From Pontixanthobacter aquaemixtae (GTDB lineage Bacteria; Pseudomonadota; Alphaproteobacteria; Sphingomonadales; Sphingomonadaceae): 64,000 bases of DNA. The translations under genes were made by a program, and so were the position numbers. Each line of letters begins with the position of its first letter. Positions within the stretch are counted from its first letter, which is position 1. Of the stretch, positions 39,321 through 47,297 are shown piece after piece. The stretch covers positions 1,803,722 to 1,867,721 of the forward strand of contig NZ_WTYX01000001.1 in the NCBI RefSeq assembly GCF_009827395.1, read 5' to 3'. The notes beneath the pieces are model-generated. The model did not search any database and was not told the origin of the DNA. It saw nothing but the letters and a program-made list of their open reading frames with translations.

Positions 39321-39424
39321 TATATCGCTCCAATTGGCTCGTCGAAATCAGACAAGAGCGGAAAAAAGACACCGGTGTCAACCTTGCGCTTCTGCCCGAA
39401 GACGTATTCAGGCCGAAAGCCGGA

Positions 39425-40180
39425 TCAAGAAAACGCAAGCCCGCCATTGATATCAATATTGGCGCCGGTGACGAACGAAGCTTCGTCCGATGCCAGATAG
39501 GCCACAAGATCAGCAGCCTCCTCTGCTCGCCCTTGTCGTTTGAGCGGAGTGGAATTTGCCACATTCTCGCGCGCCGCATCGGGCGTAAACTTGTCATGAA
39601 ACGCCGTTGCGATCATTCCCGGGCAAAGAGCGTTTACACGGATGCCCTTGGGGCCAAGTTCCTTGGCCATGGCACGGGTAAATGTGCTCACTGCACCTTT
39701 TGAGGTTGCGTATGCAGAGGCCCCGCCCCCGCCACCATCGCGGCCTGCAAGCGAAGCGAGGTTCACGATAGCGCTGCCTTCACCCATATGCGGAGCGACG
39801 GCCTGCGTTGCGAGGAAAGTAGAAGTAACGTTGAGCTGCATGACATAGTTGAAGAACTCTTCATCCATCTCGCTCAAAGTCTTGCGCGCGACCAATCCAC
39901 CGGCATTGTTGACAAGGATATGGATCGCATCGCCAAAGGCATCCCGAGCTGCAGCGACAAGTGCCGCGACTTCGCCCGCTTTGGTGACATCGGCTTTGAC
40001 CTTTACAGCCTTGCCACCGCCGGCAGCGGCAATCGCTTCAAGTGTCGCATCGGCGTCCCCTTCATTGCTGAAGTAGTTGACCACCACATTTGCGCCCTCG
40101 CTCGCGAGTTTGACCGAGATCGCCCGGCCAATATCCCGGCTGCCACCGGTTACAATCGCTGTTTTGCCTGCAAATTTCAT
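39425..40180 (-). CDS. SDR-family oxidoreductase, probable DEH reductase
   Basis: 251-residue short-chain dehydrogenase/reductase. The nucleotide-binding motif is TGGSRDIGRAIS at about 11-22, the NNAGG motif at about 89-93 and the catalytic YATSKGA at about 156-162. In alginate loci this type of enzyme reduces 4-deoxy-L-erythro-5-hexoseulose uronate (DEH), formed from lyase products, to KDG. It lies between the hexuronate-type MFS transporter (46-base gap) and kdgK (104-base gap). Substrate is inferred from the surrounding alginate genes; general sugar-alcohol SDRs have a similar sequence. Confidence 0.85.
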   Translation of the reverse strand: MKFAGKTAIVTGGSRDIGRAISVKLASEGANVVVNYFSNEGDADATLEAIAAAGGGKAVKVKADVTKAGEVAALVAAARDAFGDAIHILVNNAGGLVARKTLSEMDEEFFNYVMQLNVTSTFLATQAVAPHMGEGSAIVNLASLAGRDGGGGGASAYATSKGAVSTFTRAMAKELGPKGIRVNALCPGMIATAFHDKFTPDAARENVANSTPLKRQGRAEEAADLVAYLASDEASFVTGANIDINGGLAFS

Positions 40181-40226
40181 TGTGTAGTCCCTGTTGATTT
40201 AAGAGGTTGCTTTGGAATCCCGCCCA

Positions 40227-41528
40227 TCATGCGGATTTTGGTTTGAGTGGTTTGATTTCGCCGCACAGCACCCAGACACTGGCAATGGCTGTCAGCGCCA
40301 GAACTGCGCCCAGGACGAAAACGGAATAGTAATTGGCGCCGGCAGTCATGATCGGAACCACGAATGTTAGCCCTGCGGCGCTTAATTTCGCCGCCATGCC
40401 GGCTATCCCGGACAATGTTCCGACAGTATCCTTGCCGTAGAGGTCACTTGGCAAAGTCTGGACATTGCCGATCGCAACCTGAAATCCGAAAAGGATCGCG
40501 AACATCAGCCACAGCGCAACCCAAGGCGACGATGCCGCCGACAGGGCCAGCAGCGCTGGCAACATGATAAGACAGCCGAGTGTGATAACGAATTTGCGAG
40601 TCCTGTTTACACTCCAACCCGCATTGATCCGGTTGCCGGCCAGCAAGCCTCCTGCCCAGGCGCCAAGCATCGCGCCGACAAATGGCAACCACGCTGACGC
40701 GGCCACATCCTTGATCGCAAAATTATGGACTTCGAAGAAGTAAGTCGGGATCCAGATGATAAACAACCACCAGATGGGATCGATCACAGCCGTGGCGATA
40801 ATCACGCCCCAGCTTTCCTTGCGTGCCAAAAGCTCGCCCGTGGTCGGGTTATAACCTTCGTCGCCAGCGCCATCTGTACTCTCGACCTTCTGGCCGGTTA
40901 GAATGTACTCGCGTTCATCGTCGCTCAGCCAATCATGGCTTTTTGGCGGTCCTTTGACGATGAACCACCACGGCACCAGCCAGACCAGGCCAACCAAGCC
41001 GACGAGTATGAAGATCAGTTTCCAATCCAGAAGCACGGCCATAAAACCGATTAGCGGGATCGAGATGATTCCGCCGATAGCCGCGCCGGAGTTGAAGATG
41101 CCTTGCGCCAGCGCGCGCTCTTTGGTTGGAAACCACTCTGCATTCGCTTTCGTCGCGCCTGGCCAGTTGCCCGCTTCGGCCACACCAAGCACCGCGCGGA
41201 AGAAACTGAAGCTAAGCACACCTTGCGCAAAGGCATGCGCCGCGGTTGCGAGCGACCATACCCCGATTGACAGCACGAAGCCCAAGCGCGTCCCGATCCA
41301 ATCGAAGATCTTCCCGAAGATCGCTTGGCCAGCGGCGTAAGCGAAAATGAATACAGTGCTGATGATACCCAGAATGTATTTGTGGCCGTCAGCATCCATG
41401 TCCGGAAACAAGTCCGGCGCAATATGCTCTGGCCAGAGGACGTTGATTGTCTGGCGATCGATATAATTGATGATCGTCGCAATCGCGACAAGTCCAACCA
41501 CCCACCAGCGTAGTCCCTGCATTTTCAT
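40227..41528 (-). CDS. MFS transporter, anion:cation symporter (hexuronate-type) family
   Basis: 433 residues with twelve helices. The N-terminal INYIDRQTINVLWPEHIAPDL and the FGKIFDWIGTRLGF loop are typical of the ACS family (ExuT/DgoT/GarP relatives), as is AEAGNWPGATKANAEWFPTKERALAQGIFNSGAAIGG. In this operon it should carry DEH or unsaturated mono-uronate across the inner membrane. It begins two bases after KdgF and shares its transcript. Confidence 0.9.
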   Translation of the reverse strand: MKMQGLRWWVVGLVAIATIINYIDRQTINVLWPEHIAPDLFPDMDADGHKYILGIISTVFIFAYAAGQAIFGKIFDWIGTRLGFVLSIGVWSLATAAHAFAQGVLSFSFFRAVLGVAEAGNWPGATKANAEWFPTKERALAQGIFNSGAAIGGIISIPLIGFMAVLLDWKLIFILVGLVGLVWLVPWWFIVKGPPKSHDWLSDDEREYILTGQKVESTDGAGDEGYNPTTGELLARKESWGVIIATAVIDPIWWLFIIWIPTYFFEVHNFAIKDVAASAWLPFVGAMLGAWAGGLLAGNRINAGWSVNRTRKFVITLGCLIMLPALLALSAASSPWVALWLMFAILFGFQVAIGNVQTLPSDLYGKDTVGTLSGIAGMAAKLSAAGLTFVVPIMTAGANYYSVFVLGAVLALTAIASVWVLCGEIKPLKPKSA

Positions 41529-41530
41529 GA

Positions 41531-41893
41531 TCAGTTCCCCTCACTCAGAAAGTCTTCGCGAGCAGGGCTGAACGTATCGATCAGCACTCCGGGCTCGAGA
41601 CAAACAGCACCGTGATCGAGATGCGGAGCGATATAGAAACTGTCGCCTGCACCGAGCACTTGCTTTTCTCCATCGACGAAGACTTCGAATTTCCCGCTTT
41701 CAACCAAAGTTGATTGGCTGTGATGATGCGAATGGACTTCGCCCACAGCACCTTCTTCAAACCAAACACGAACGATCATCAGATCGGGACCGTAACCCAG
41801 TATCTGCCGCGAGATGCCGCCGCCAAGGTCCTCCTTGGGAACCGACTGCGCTGACAGAAATGCAGCGCTTTGATCTTGCACCTTGGTTGCCAT
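41531..41893 (-). CDS. kdgF: Cupin protein KdgF
   Basis: 120 residues from ATG 41893; the longer in-frame start lies in the lyase gene. Single cupin fold with metal-binding HSHHHSQSTLVESGKFEV, then GAGDSFYIAPHLDHGAVCLEPG with the last metal histidine. KdgF enzymes convert the 4,5-unsaturated mono-uronate released by exolytic lyases into the linear ketouronate DEH. The gene is wedged between PL17 and the MFS transporter, which fits this role exactly. Confidence 0.9.
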   Translation of the reverse strand: MATKVQDQSAAFLSAQSVPKEDLGGGISRQILGYGPDLMIVRVWFEEGAVGEVHSHHHSQSTLVESGKFEVFVDGEKQVLGAGDSFYIAPHLDHGAVCLEPGVLIDTFSPAREDFLSEGN

Positions 41894-41895
41894 CC

Positions 41896-44058
41896 TTAGT
41901 TTCCTTCTCCGCCCATTTCGATCCGCCCCGCAAAGCCGGCCCACGAGACTTCACGCCCGTCGATTTCGACTTTGTGCACCGCATCCGGGTCGTCATTGTA
42001 AGAGATTGCCAATGCGGTTCTTGCGCCGCCTTTTGTCTCGACGATCACGACGTCGTATTTCGGGTGCTCAACGTGCCGCAGCGACGCAACCAGACTTCTG
42101 CTGCCGATGGTCTGCTCTGTAGCGCCGTCATACAGACCGTGCGTTTCGATCATGCTGACAAACGTCATGCTATCTGTGTCACTGGCACGCTGGATAACGA
42201 TGGGCTCGCGGCGCAGATTAAAATCCGGATCATTCGCGCCGCTCTCCGCCAGGATCACCTGCATCTTGTCACGCGGCACAAAGCGGTAGGTGTAAAACCT
42301 TCCGTCCAGTATCCATGTCATGAAAGCGTCGTCGGCTTTTGGCGATCCAATTCCATCAACCCAGATGTGCTGATAGCCATCACTTTCGCCCAATACAGGA
42401 CGCGGACCGACGTTGCGATCGGGTTCAAATCCGGTTTCCATGATATGGCCGGAATAATGCAGCGGCAGATCGAACTGCAGTTGGCCTTTGCCGGTTGCAC
42501 GCATGACGTCGACCGTCACAGGCGCATTCAGGCCCGCAACATCCATCAGCGCCAATGTCCGCGTCATGGTGACGTTGACTTCGGGATAGGCTGAATCGAT
42601 GGTTGCAGTGCTGACCTGCAACTCCGGTTGCGCCGAAAAATAAAGCTGCTCAGGTGCAAATGTGTCCGCAACTTTTACATCGCCGCCAAAATGAGTGGTT
42701 TCGTTCACCACCAATGCGTTGTGTGCGATGCTTTGCTTGGCCCAGCTTTCGTTCTCGGGGAGATAACGCCCCCCTTCTTTCGCCTCGATATTGAGGAAAC
42801 GCGCCGCGCCATAGTCGCGGACGATCTCGTTGCCATTGTCGTACAGCTGCCAGCTGAGCTTGTCGAAATGGCCATGCCCCATTCCCTGAGAGCTGTTTTT
42901 TGCAACGAGCGCGGTATGGCGCGGGCCCGTGCCGTGGCGAAAAACCGCAACTGCGCCCTCATCGCCGTCTGGTCCGTCACTCAGCAAAATCGATTTGAAA
43001 TTGAACGGCGATGGCTTTCCCGCCTCCAGATCGCGCGAAACTTTCAATCCGTTTTCGCTCAAAACAGTGCGGCCTTGAAATTTGGCAATGGACAGCAGCC
43101 CGGGATCACCAGTTTCTGCATATGCGATCGCCACACCCTCATACAGCTCGGCCGTGTTGAGGCTTTTGTCGCGGATGGCATCGTTAAACGGGAAGAAATA
43201 ACCGCCATAGGTGAGCTGGATTGTCGTGGTCAGCGCCTTTTTCAGAATACCGTCGCGGTGCTCGAAAATGCGGCGTTCGGGTTCATTCTTGGCGATCGCA
43301 TCGGCAAAAACCATGAAAGGAAGCAAAGCAAAGCGCTGATAATATGGCCCTTCGGTGTAGTAACCGTCAGGCGAAAACAACAGCTCGGTCTGGCGCAAGA
43401 ATCCCGTCTCTCCGCTCTTGTCCGAACCAAGCAGCGCCCGATCCACCATGTCCCGATCGCCGAGAAGATACCCTGTCATGCCAACGCCGGCAGTTGCCCA
43501 GGTCGCGTGGTTATGGATCAGATTGAATGTCCGCTCCGAATCAACCGACAGGAACCGTGCCGCGGGACGAAAGACGTTATTGTCGATTATTTCGCGCTCT
43601 TCATCGGTCAGAGTATCGCGAATATTTGCGTAGCCCTGCACCGAATGGACCAGCCACATTGCGTCATTCAGAACCTGCCAGAACAGCCGCCCAACATTCT
43701 GGTTTGCCTTTGCCGGGTGATCACCCAGCGTTGGATACAGCTCTGCATATTCGAGCAACATATCGCGCACGAAGTCACGATACTTCAGGTCACCTGTGAT
43801 ACGGTACAAATCGCCCGCCAGATACATGGCGCGGAAATTCCGTTTGTGCTGTTCATGCGTGTATCCGCCGCCGGGATCCTTCGGAACCGGGACAGTGATA
43901 CCTTGCTCCATCATGCCCGCAACAAACGCGTCGGCACGCTCCACTTCGGCTGCGAACAAAGGCGGAAGATCGCTGGTATCTTCCGCAGCCTGCACCGGAA
44001 AAACCAGTCCACACGCGGCAAGCATCAATGCCGAGAACACTAAGAGCAGATGCCTCAT
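41896..44058 (-). CDS. Alginate (oligoalginate) lyase, PL17 family
   Basis: 720 residues. A signal sequence with lipobox-like LMLAAC (about 11-16) indicates a periplasmic lipoprotein. The N-terminal alginate-lyase (alpha/alpha)6 domain carries NHATWATAGVGMTGYLLGDRD and YTEGPYYQRFALLP, containing conserved His and Tyr residues. The C-terminal heparinase II/III-like beta domain has GHGHFDKLSWQLYDNGNEIVRDYG. PL17 enzymes are usually exolytic and release unsaturated monomers from oligoalginate. The start overlaps the PL6 stop, and kdgF follows immediately. Confidence 0.93.
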   Translation of the reverse strand: MRHLLLVFSALMLAACGLVFPVQAAEDTSDLPPLFAAEVERADAFVAGMMEQGITVPVPKDPGGGYTHEQHKRNFRAMYLAGDLYRITGDLKYRDFVRDMLLEYAELYPTLGDHPAKANQNVGRLFWQVLNDAMWLVHSVQGYANIRDTLTDEEREIIDNNVFRPAARFLSVDSERTFNLIHNHATWATAGVGMTGYLLGDRDMVDRALLGSDKSGETGFLRQTELLFSPDGYYTEGPYYQRFALLPFMVFADAIAKNEPERRIFEHRDGILKKALTTTIQLTYGGYFFPFNDAIRDKSLNTAELYEGVAIAYAETGDPGLLSIAKFQGRTVLSENGLKVSRDLEAGKPSPFNFKSILLSDGPDGDEGAVAVFRHGTGPRHTALVAKNSSQGMGHGHFDKLSWQLYDNGNEIVRDYGAARFLNIEAKEGGRYLPENESWAKQSIAHNALVVNETTHFGGDVKVADTFAPEQLYFSAQPELQVSTATIDSAYPEVNVTMTRTLALMDVAGLNAPVTVDVMRATGKGQLQFDLPLHYSGHIMETGFEPDRNVGPRPVLGESDGYQHIWVDGIGSPKADDAFMTWILDGRFYTYRFVPRDKMQVILAESGANDPDFNLRREPIVIQRASDTDSMTFVSMIETHGLYDGATEQTIGSRSLVASLRHVEHPKYDVVIVETKGGARTALAISYNDDPDAVHKVEIDGREVSWAGFAGRIEMGGEGN

Positions 44059-46322
44059 TTTGCCGGCTCCCCATCAAAGGAATTCCCGGAGGCGGCAACC
44101 CGCGGTTCACCATCAAAAACCAATTCTTCAAATACCGGCGCTGGCGTTGCTGCGAAGCTGTTGTCGGCAACGGTGGTCTTGGGTGTACCAACAGTATGGA
44201 CAATTTTGAGTGGGGCCGAACTTGAGAGCGCATTGCGTGCAATCATGGCGGTTTGGACACCATGCAGGTTGATCGCTGCGCCAGAACCGTTTGTTGCGGC
44301 CCTGCCCACATCAGACAGAGCATTTTGGCTGATGTTCACATAGGGGCCGAAAGTGCTTTCATCACGGCCGCCGCGATAGATGTCTGCGATCGGGCCTCCG
44401 ACATTGGCGAAGCTGCTATCGACGATATCGAGATACTCTACATTATACTGCCCGTAATCCTCCGTCTCGGCAGCTGCAGACACCACGGCTCCCGAAATAT
44501 CGGCGAAAGCGCTGTTCCTGATCGAAACGCGATCTGCCATCGAGCTTTTACCCAGCGTCAGGACGTTGAAGGACTTGTTCACGGTCAGGTTGCGAACCGC
44601 AACGCCGTCAAACTCGATCTGCATATTTGACTGGATCGGGAAAGTGGTGGTGCGAATTACCGAATTCCCAACCGAGTCCGGCGCGAGCTCGCCATCAACC
44701 ACCAGGTCGAATAGCTGCAAGTCCGCACCCTCGCGCAGTTCGATCAGGGAAGGCCGCGCAAATTTGATGACCGGTGCAGGTTTACCGGGCGCGGCCATCC
44801 CTTTGATCGTTAGCGGCTTGTCCAGCAGGATTGTGCGTTCCACAATGTATTCGCCGCCCGAGAGCATAAGCACATCGCCCGGCTGCGCCGAAGCGATTGC
44901 CAGAACGAGCGTGTCGTCACCCGGACCAACCTGTGTGACCGTGCCGCTGGTTCCAAATGGCCCGTCATCCGACGGCTTAGGGTACCAGGAAACGCCAACC
45001 TGATCGAGCGTTACCGGGGCAAGATCGCGCGGGGCACCGACCCCGGCTAGCGATGCTTCCGCCGGATAGAGCAATCCGTTGTCGGCACGCACCAGTTCAA
45101 CCGGCGCAATTTCGATCGCAGGCAAAGCGCTGTCCAGTTCGCCTGCAATCACCCGATTGCCACTAAAGCTGATCCCCGAAATGTCGGCATCCACCTCGAT
45201 GAATGGCTCGTCCGACGTCCCGCTAAGCAGGTTGTCAGCAAATGTGGTGTTGGTCGGAATCGCGGATCGTTCGGCATCTGCCCCAAGGCCAAGCGTGATA
45301 CGCGCGCTGTCGACAACCGTGTTTCGCTCGATAGTGGCATTCTCGACTTCAACATAGCGGTTAACCGGCGAATTGGGCACGCCATTCATGACCGCAATCG
45401 CGCTTGAGAAAGCCTTGCCTCGCAGCCCCTCCATGTAATTGCCGCGGATGGTCTGATCGCGGTTTATGATCCGGACGCCGCCGGTATAATCTTTGCCGCC
45501 ACCAAGGAAGACATTGCGTTCGACCAGATTCCCATCACCATGGCGCAGGGTCAGCGTGCCCCGCGAGCGCAGGAAGAGATTCCCGCGAAAAATGTTTCCG
45601 CCGGATTTCGATGAAATGATCTCGACCTCTCCATCGGTCCGGTCAAACACGTTGTTTTCAACCAGCGTGTTGGAATCGAACATCGAATAGTGGCTGGTTC
45701 CGAGGCGCAAGGTCTCCCCGCCATTGGAACCCAGAACCGGGCGCGGACCGAAATAATTGTGATCGATCCGGTGTCCGTTTTCGCGGCTTTCTTCGCTATC
45801 GAGCCTTACCGCAAATGTAACACCCTTGTTGGTCTTCCCGACCAGATGATTGTGATCGAACCTATTGTTTTTTCCGTAAACTCCGACCCAATAGTCGGAT
45901 TCATACCGATCAGGCTTGCTGAAATGATCGATTACCGTCTGGGTGACCCGGCTATGCCGCGCCAAATCCTGTTTGTTGCGGCGGAAGGAAATCACTTCGC
46001 CGCGCGGGCTGAAACCATCCTTAAAGACCAGTCCCGACACGACGATATACTCACCGCCGATCCGCAGGCTGGACTGGCCGGTGAGCAGAACACTGCCGGG
46101 GGTTTCGGATCGGACTGTGATCGGATCGCCAGCAGCACCCTTTCCGGTAATGACCATTTCGAAATCGCGCCATTCGCCATTAGCCAGAACGATTTCATCA
46201 CCCGCCTTCACATGCTTGGCAGCCGCGGAAAATTCGCTTTGATTGTGGACCAGAAATTGTTCGGCAGCGGCAGGCGCCCCCAATGCGAGAAGGAGCGCCA
46301 AACAGGCAATCAATCTGACCAT
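44055..46322 (-). CDS. Alginate lyase, PL6 family
   Basis: 755 residues with a signal peptide (about 1-20, ending in PAAAEQ). The N-terminal parallel beta-helix carries the PL6 catalytic region GKTNKGVTFAVRLDS followed by RIDHNYFGPRP. A second beta-helix-like domain fills the C-terminal half. PL6 lyases cleave mannuronate-containing alginate by beta-elimination. It is the first gene of the operon PL6-PL17-kdgF-MFS-SDR-kdgK. GGAGAGGGAA precedes the start, and a strong promoter with an embedded palindrome lies 36-64 bases upstream. Confidence 0.93.
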   Translation of the reverse strand: MVRLIACLALLLALGAPAAAEQFLVHNQSEFSAAAKHVKAGDEIVLANGEWRDFEMVITGKGAAGDPITVRSETPGSVLLTGQSSLRIGGEYIVVSGLVFKDGFSPRGEVISFRRNKQDLARHSRVTQTVIDHFSKPDRYESDYWVGVYGKNNRFDHNHLVGKTNKGVTFAVRLDSEESRENGHRIDHNYFGPRPVLGSNGGETLRLGTSHYSMFDSNTLVENNVFDRTDGEVEIISSKSGGNIFRGNLFLRSRGTLTLRHGDGNLVERNVFLGGGKDYTGGVRIINRDQTIRGNYMEGLRGKAFSSAIAVMNGVPNSPVNRYVEVENATIERNTVVDSARITLGLGADAERSAIPTNTTFADNLLSGTSDEPFIEVDADISGISFSGNRVIAGELDSALPAIEIAPVELVRADNGLLYPAEASLAGVGAPRDLAPVTLDQVGVSWYPKPSDDGPFGTSGTVTQVGPGDDTLVLAIASAQPGDVLMLSGGEYIVERTILLDKPLTIKGMAAPGKPAPVIKFARPSLIELREGADLQLFDLVVDGELAPDSVGNSVIRTTTFPIQSNMQIEFDGVAVRNLTVNKSFNVLTLGKSSMADRVSIRNSAFADISGAVVSAAAETEDYGQYNVEYLDIVDSSFANVGGPIADIYRGGRDESTFGPYVNISQNALSDVGRAATNGSGAAINLHGVQTAMIARNALSSSAPLKIVHTVGTPKTTVADNSFAATPAPVFEELVFDGEPRVAASGNSFDGEPAK

Positions 46323-46357
46323 TTCCCTCTCCTTTGCGTCTTATCGCGCCGCGAAGG

Positions 46358-46386
46358 GGATAACGGACGATATTATCGTCTGTCAA
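46358..46386 (-). promoter_or_regulatory. Promoter of the alginate operon with palindrome in the spacer
   Basis: On the minus strand TTGACA (46381-46386) and TTATCC (46358-46363) are separated by exactly 17 bases. Most of the spacer is the perfect 15-bp palindrome GACGATATTATCGTC (46366-46380). A repressor bound there would occlude RNA polymerase. The motif was not seen elsewhere in the window. Confidence 0.7.
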
Positions 46387-46431
46387 TCACTTTGGACTTA
46401 TATTTTTTATATGTTTGTAATGCCAGTTTGG

Positions 46432-47172
46432 TCAGGCAATTTTTGAGGCAGCTGCAAAGCGCTCACGGCTGGCGGAGGAACGTTGCTGCAGCTCCTCAAG
46501 CGCCTGCCTTTCGGTTGCGTCCAGCATTGCTTCGATCAACCGATGGAAATGTTCTCGCATGGCAGCTCTTGCGCCTGCAGGGTCACGCTCTTTCAGGGCG
46601 TCGTAGACTGCCTTGTGTTCCTCTGTTCGCGAATCCGCATCGTGCACACAGACAGCTTCATAGGTCGCCTTAACTTCGGGAAGCTCTTCACGCATCCGCC
46701 AGAGAGTTTTGATCGTATGCACCATCGCTAGGTTGTTGGAGGCTTCTGCAATGGTCAGATGGAATTCCTGATCTGCTTCATTCGCCGCACCTTCGTCCCC
46801 CGTCCGCATCTGGTTGATCAACTGCCCCAAGCGAAGGATGCCTTCGTCGGTGATATTATGCGCCGCCAGTGCCGCAGCTTCGGATTCCACCAGCAATCGC
46901 GCTTCGGTCACTTCGAATGCACTTGCACCCGGCAAAGCCTCGGCGAGCTCGGGCTTGTTCTCACTTACGTAAACACCAGAACCGGTCTTGATTTCCAGCC
47001 GGCCAACGGCTTGCAAGGCAATCTCGGCTTCGCGGATCGTCACACGGCTGACGCCCAGTTTCTCCGCAAGCTCTCTTTCCCCGGGCAGCCTTGTACCAGG
47101 AGGGTAAGCCCCATCGTCGATAAGCGTTGCAATTTGCTCTGCTACAGATTGGAAAAGTCGCTTGGTGCTCAT
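46432..47172 (-). CDS. FadR-type GntR regulator (FCD domain) of the alginate locus
   Basis: 246 residues. A winged helix spans about 1-70 (ERELAEKLGVSRVTIREAEIALQAVGRLE). An all-helical FCD ligand-binding domain follows, with metal/ligand segments DQEFHLTIAEASNN and AMREHFHRLIEAML. FadR-subfamily repressors commonly sense uronates or related acids; KDG or DEH is the inferred effector here. It is transcribed between the TBDR at 47298 and PL6. Its upstream region carries TGGTCTATACCA, resembling the sites at both alginate TBDR promoters. Confidence 0.9.
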   Translation of the reverse strand: MSTKRLFQSVAEQIATLIDDGAYPPGTRLPGERELAEKLGVSRVTIREAEIALQAVGRLEIKTGSGVYVSENKPELAEALPGASAFEVTEARLLVESEAAALAAHNITDEGILRLGQLINQMRTGDEGAANEADQEFHLTIAEASNNLAMVHTIKTLWRMREELPEVKATYEAVCVHDADSRTEEHKAVYDALKERDPAGARAAMREHFHRLIEAMLDATERQALEELQQRSSASRERFAAASKIA

Positions 47173-47205
47173 TCTGCACTCTACCCCGTAAGAAAAGTTA
47201 CTATG

Positions 47206-47217
47206 TGGTCTATACCA
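47206..47217. promoter_or_regulatory. Candidate operator upstream of the GntR regulator
   Basis: TGGTCTATACCA has symmetric outer TGGT/ACCA and is followed by ATA. It resembles the GTCATACCAAT element found at both TBDR promoters. It lies 34-45 bases upstream of the regulator start and suggests autoregulation. Confidence 0.55.
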
Positions 47218-47297
47218 ATATCCTAGTTGAAGAGGCCCGATTTAGCCAGCCGTGAGGCTGACCGGCGGCAATCGGTGGATTTGCCGCCGGCCAAAAC

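Noticed and set aside
39368-39379. Perfect 12-bp palindrome GACACCGGTGTC followed on the minus strand by six T, between the DEH reductase and kdgK.
   Set aside because: As a hairpin it has at most four stem pairs with a CCGG loop, too weak for a terminator. As an operator no convincing -10 follows the overlapping TTGACA and no second copy was seen.
42628-44043. A 471-residue plus-strand open frame opposite the PL17 lyase.
   Set aside because: Antisense shadow; the PL17 and neighbouring genes form a clear operon on the minus strand.
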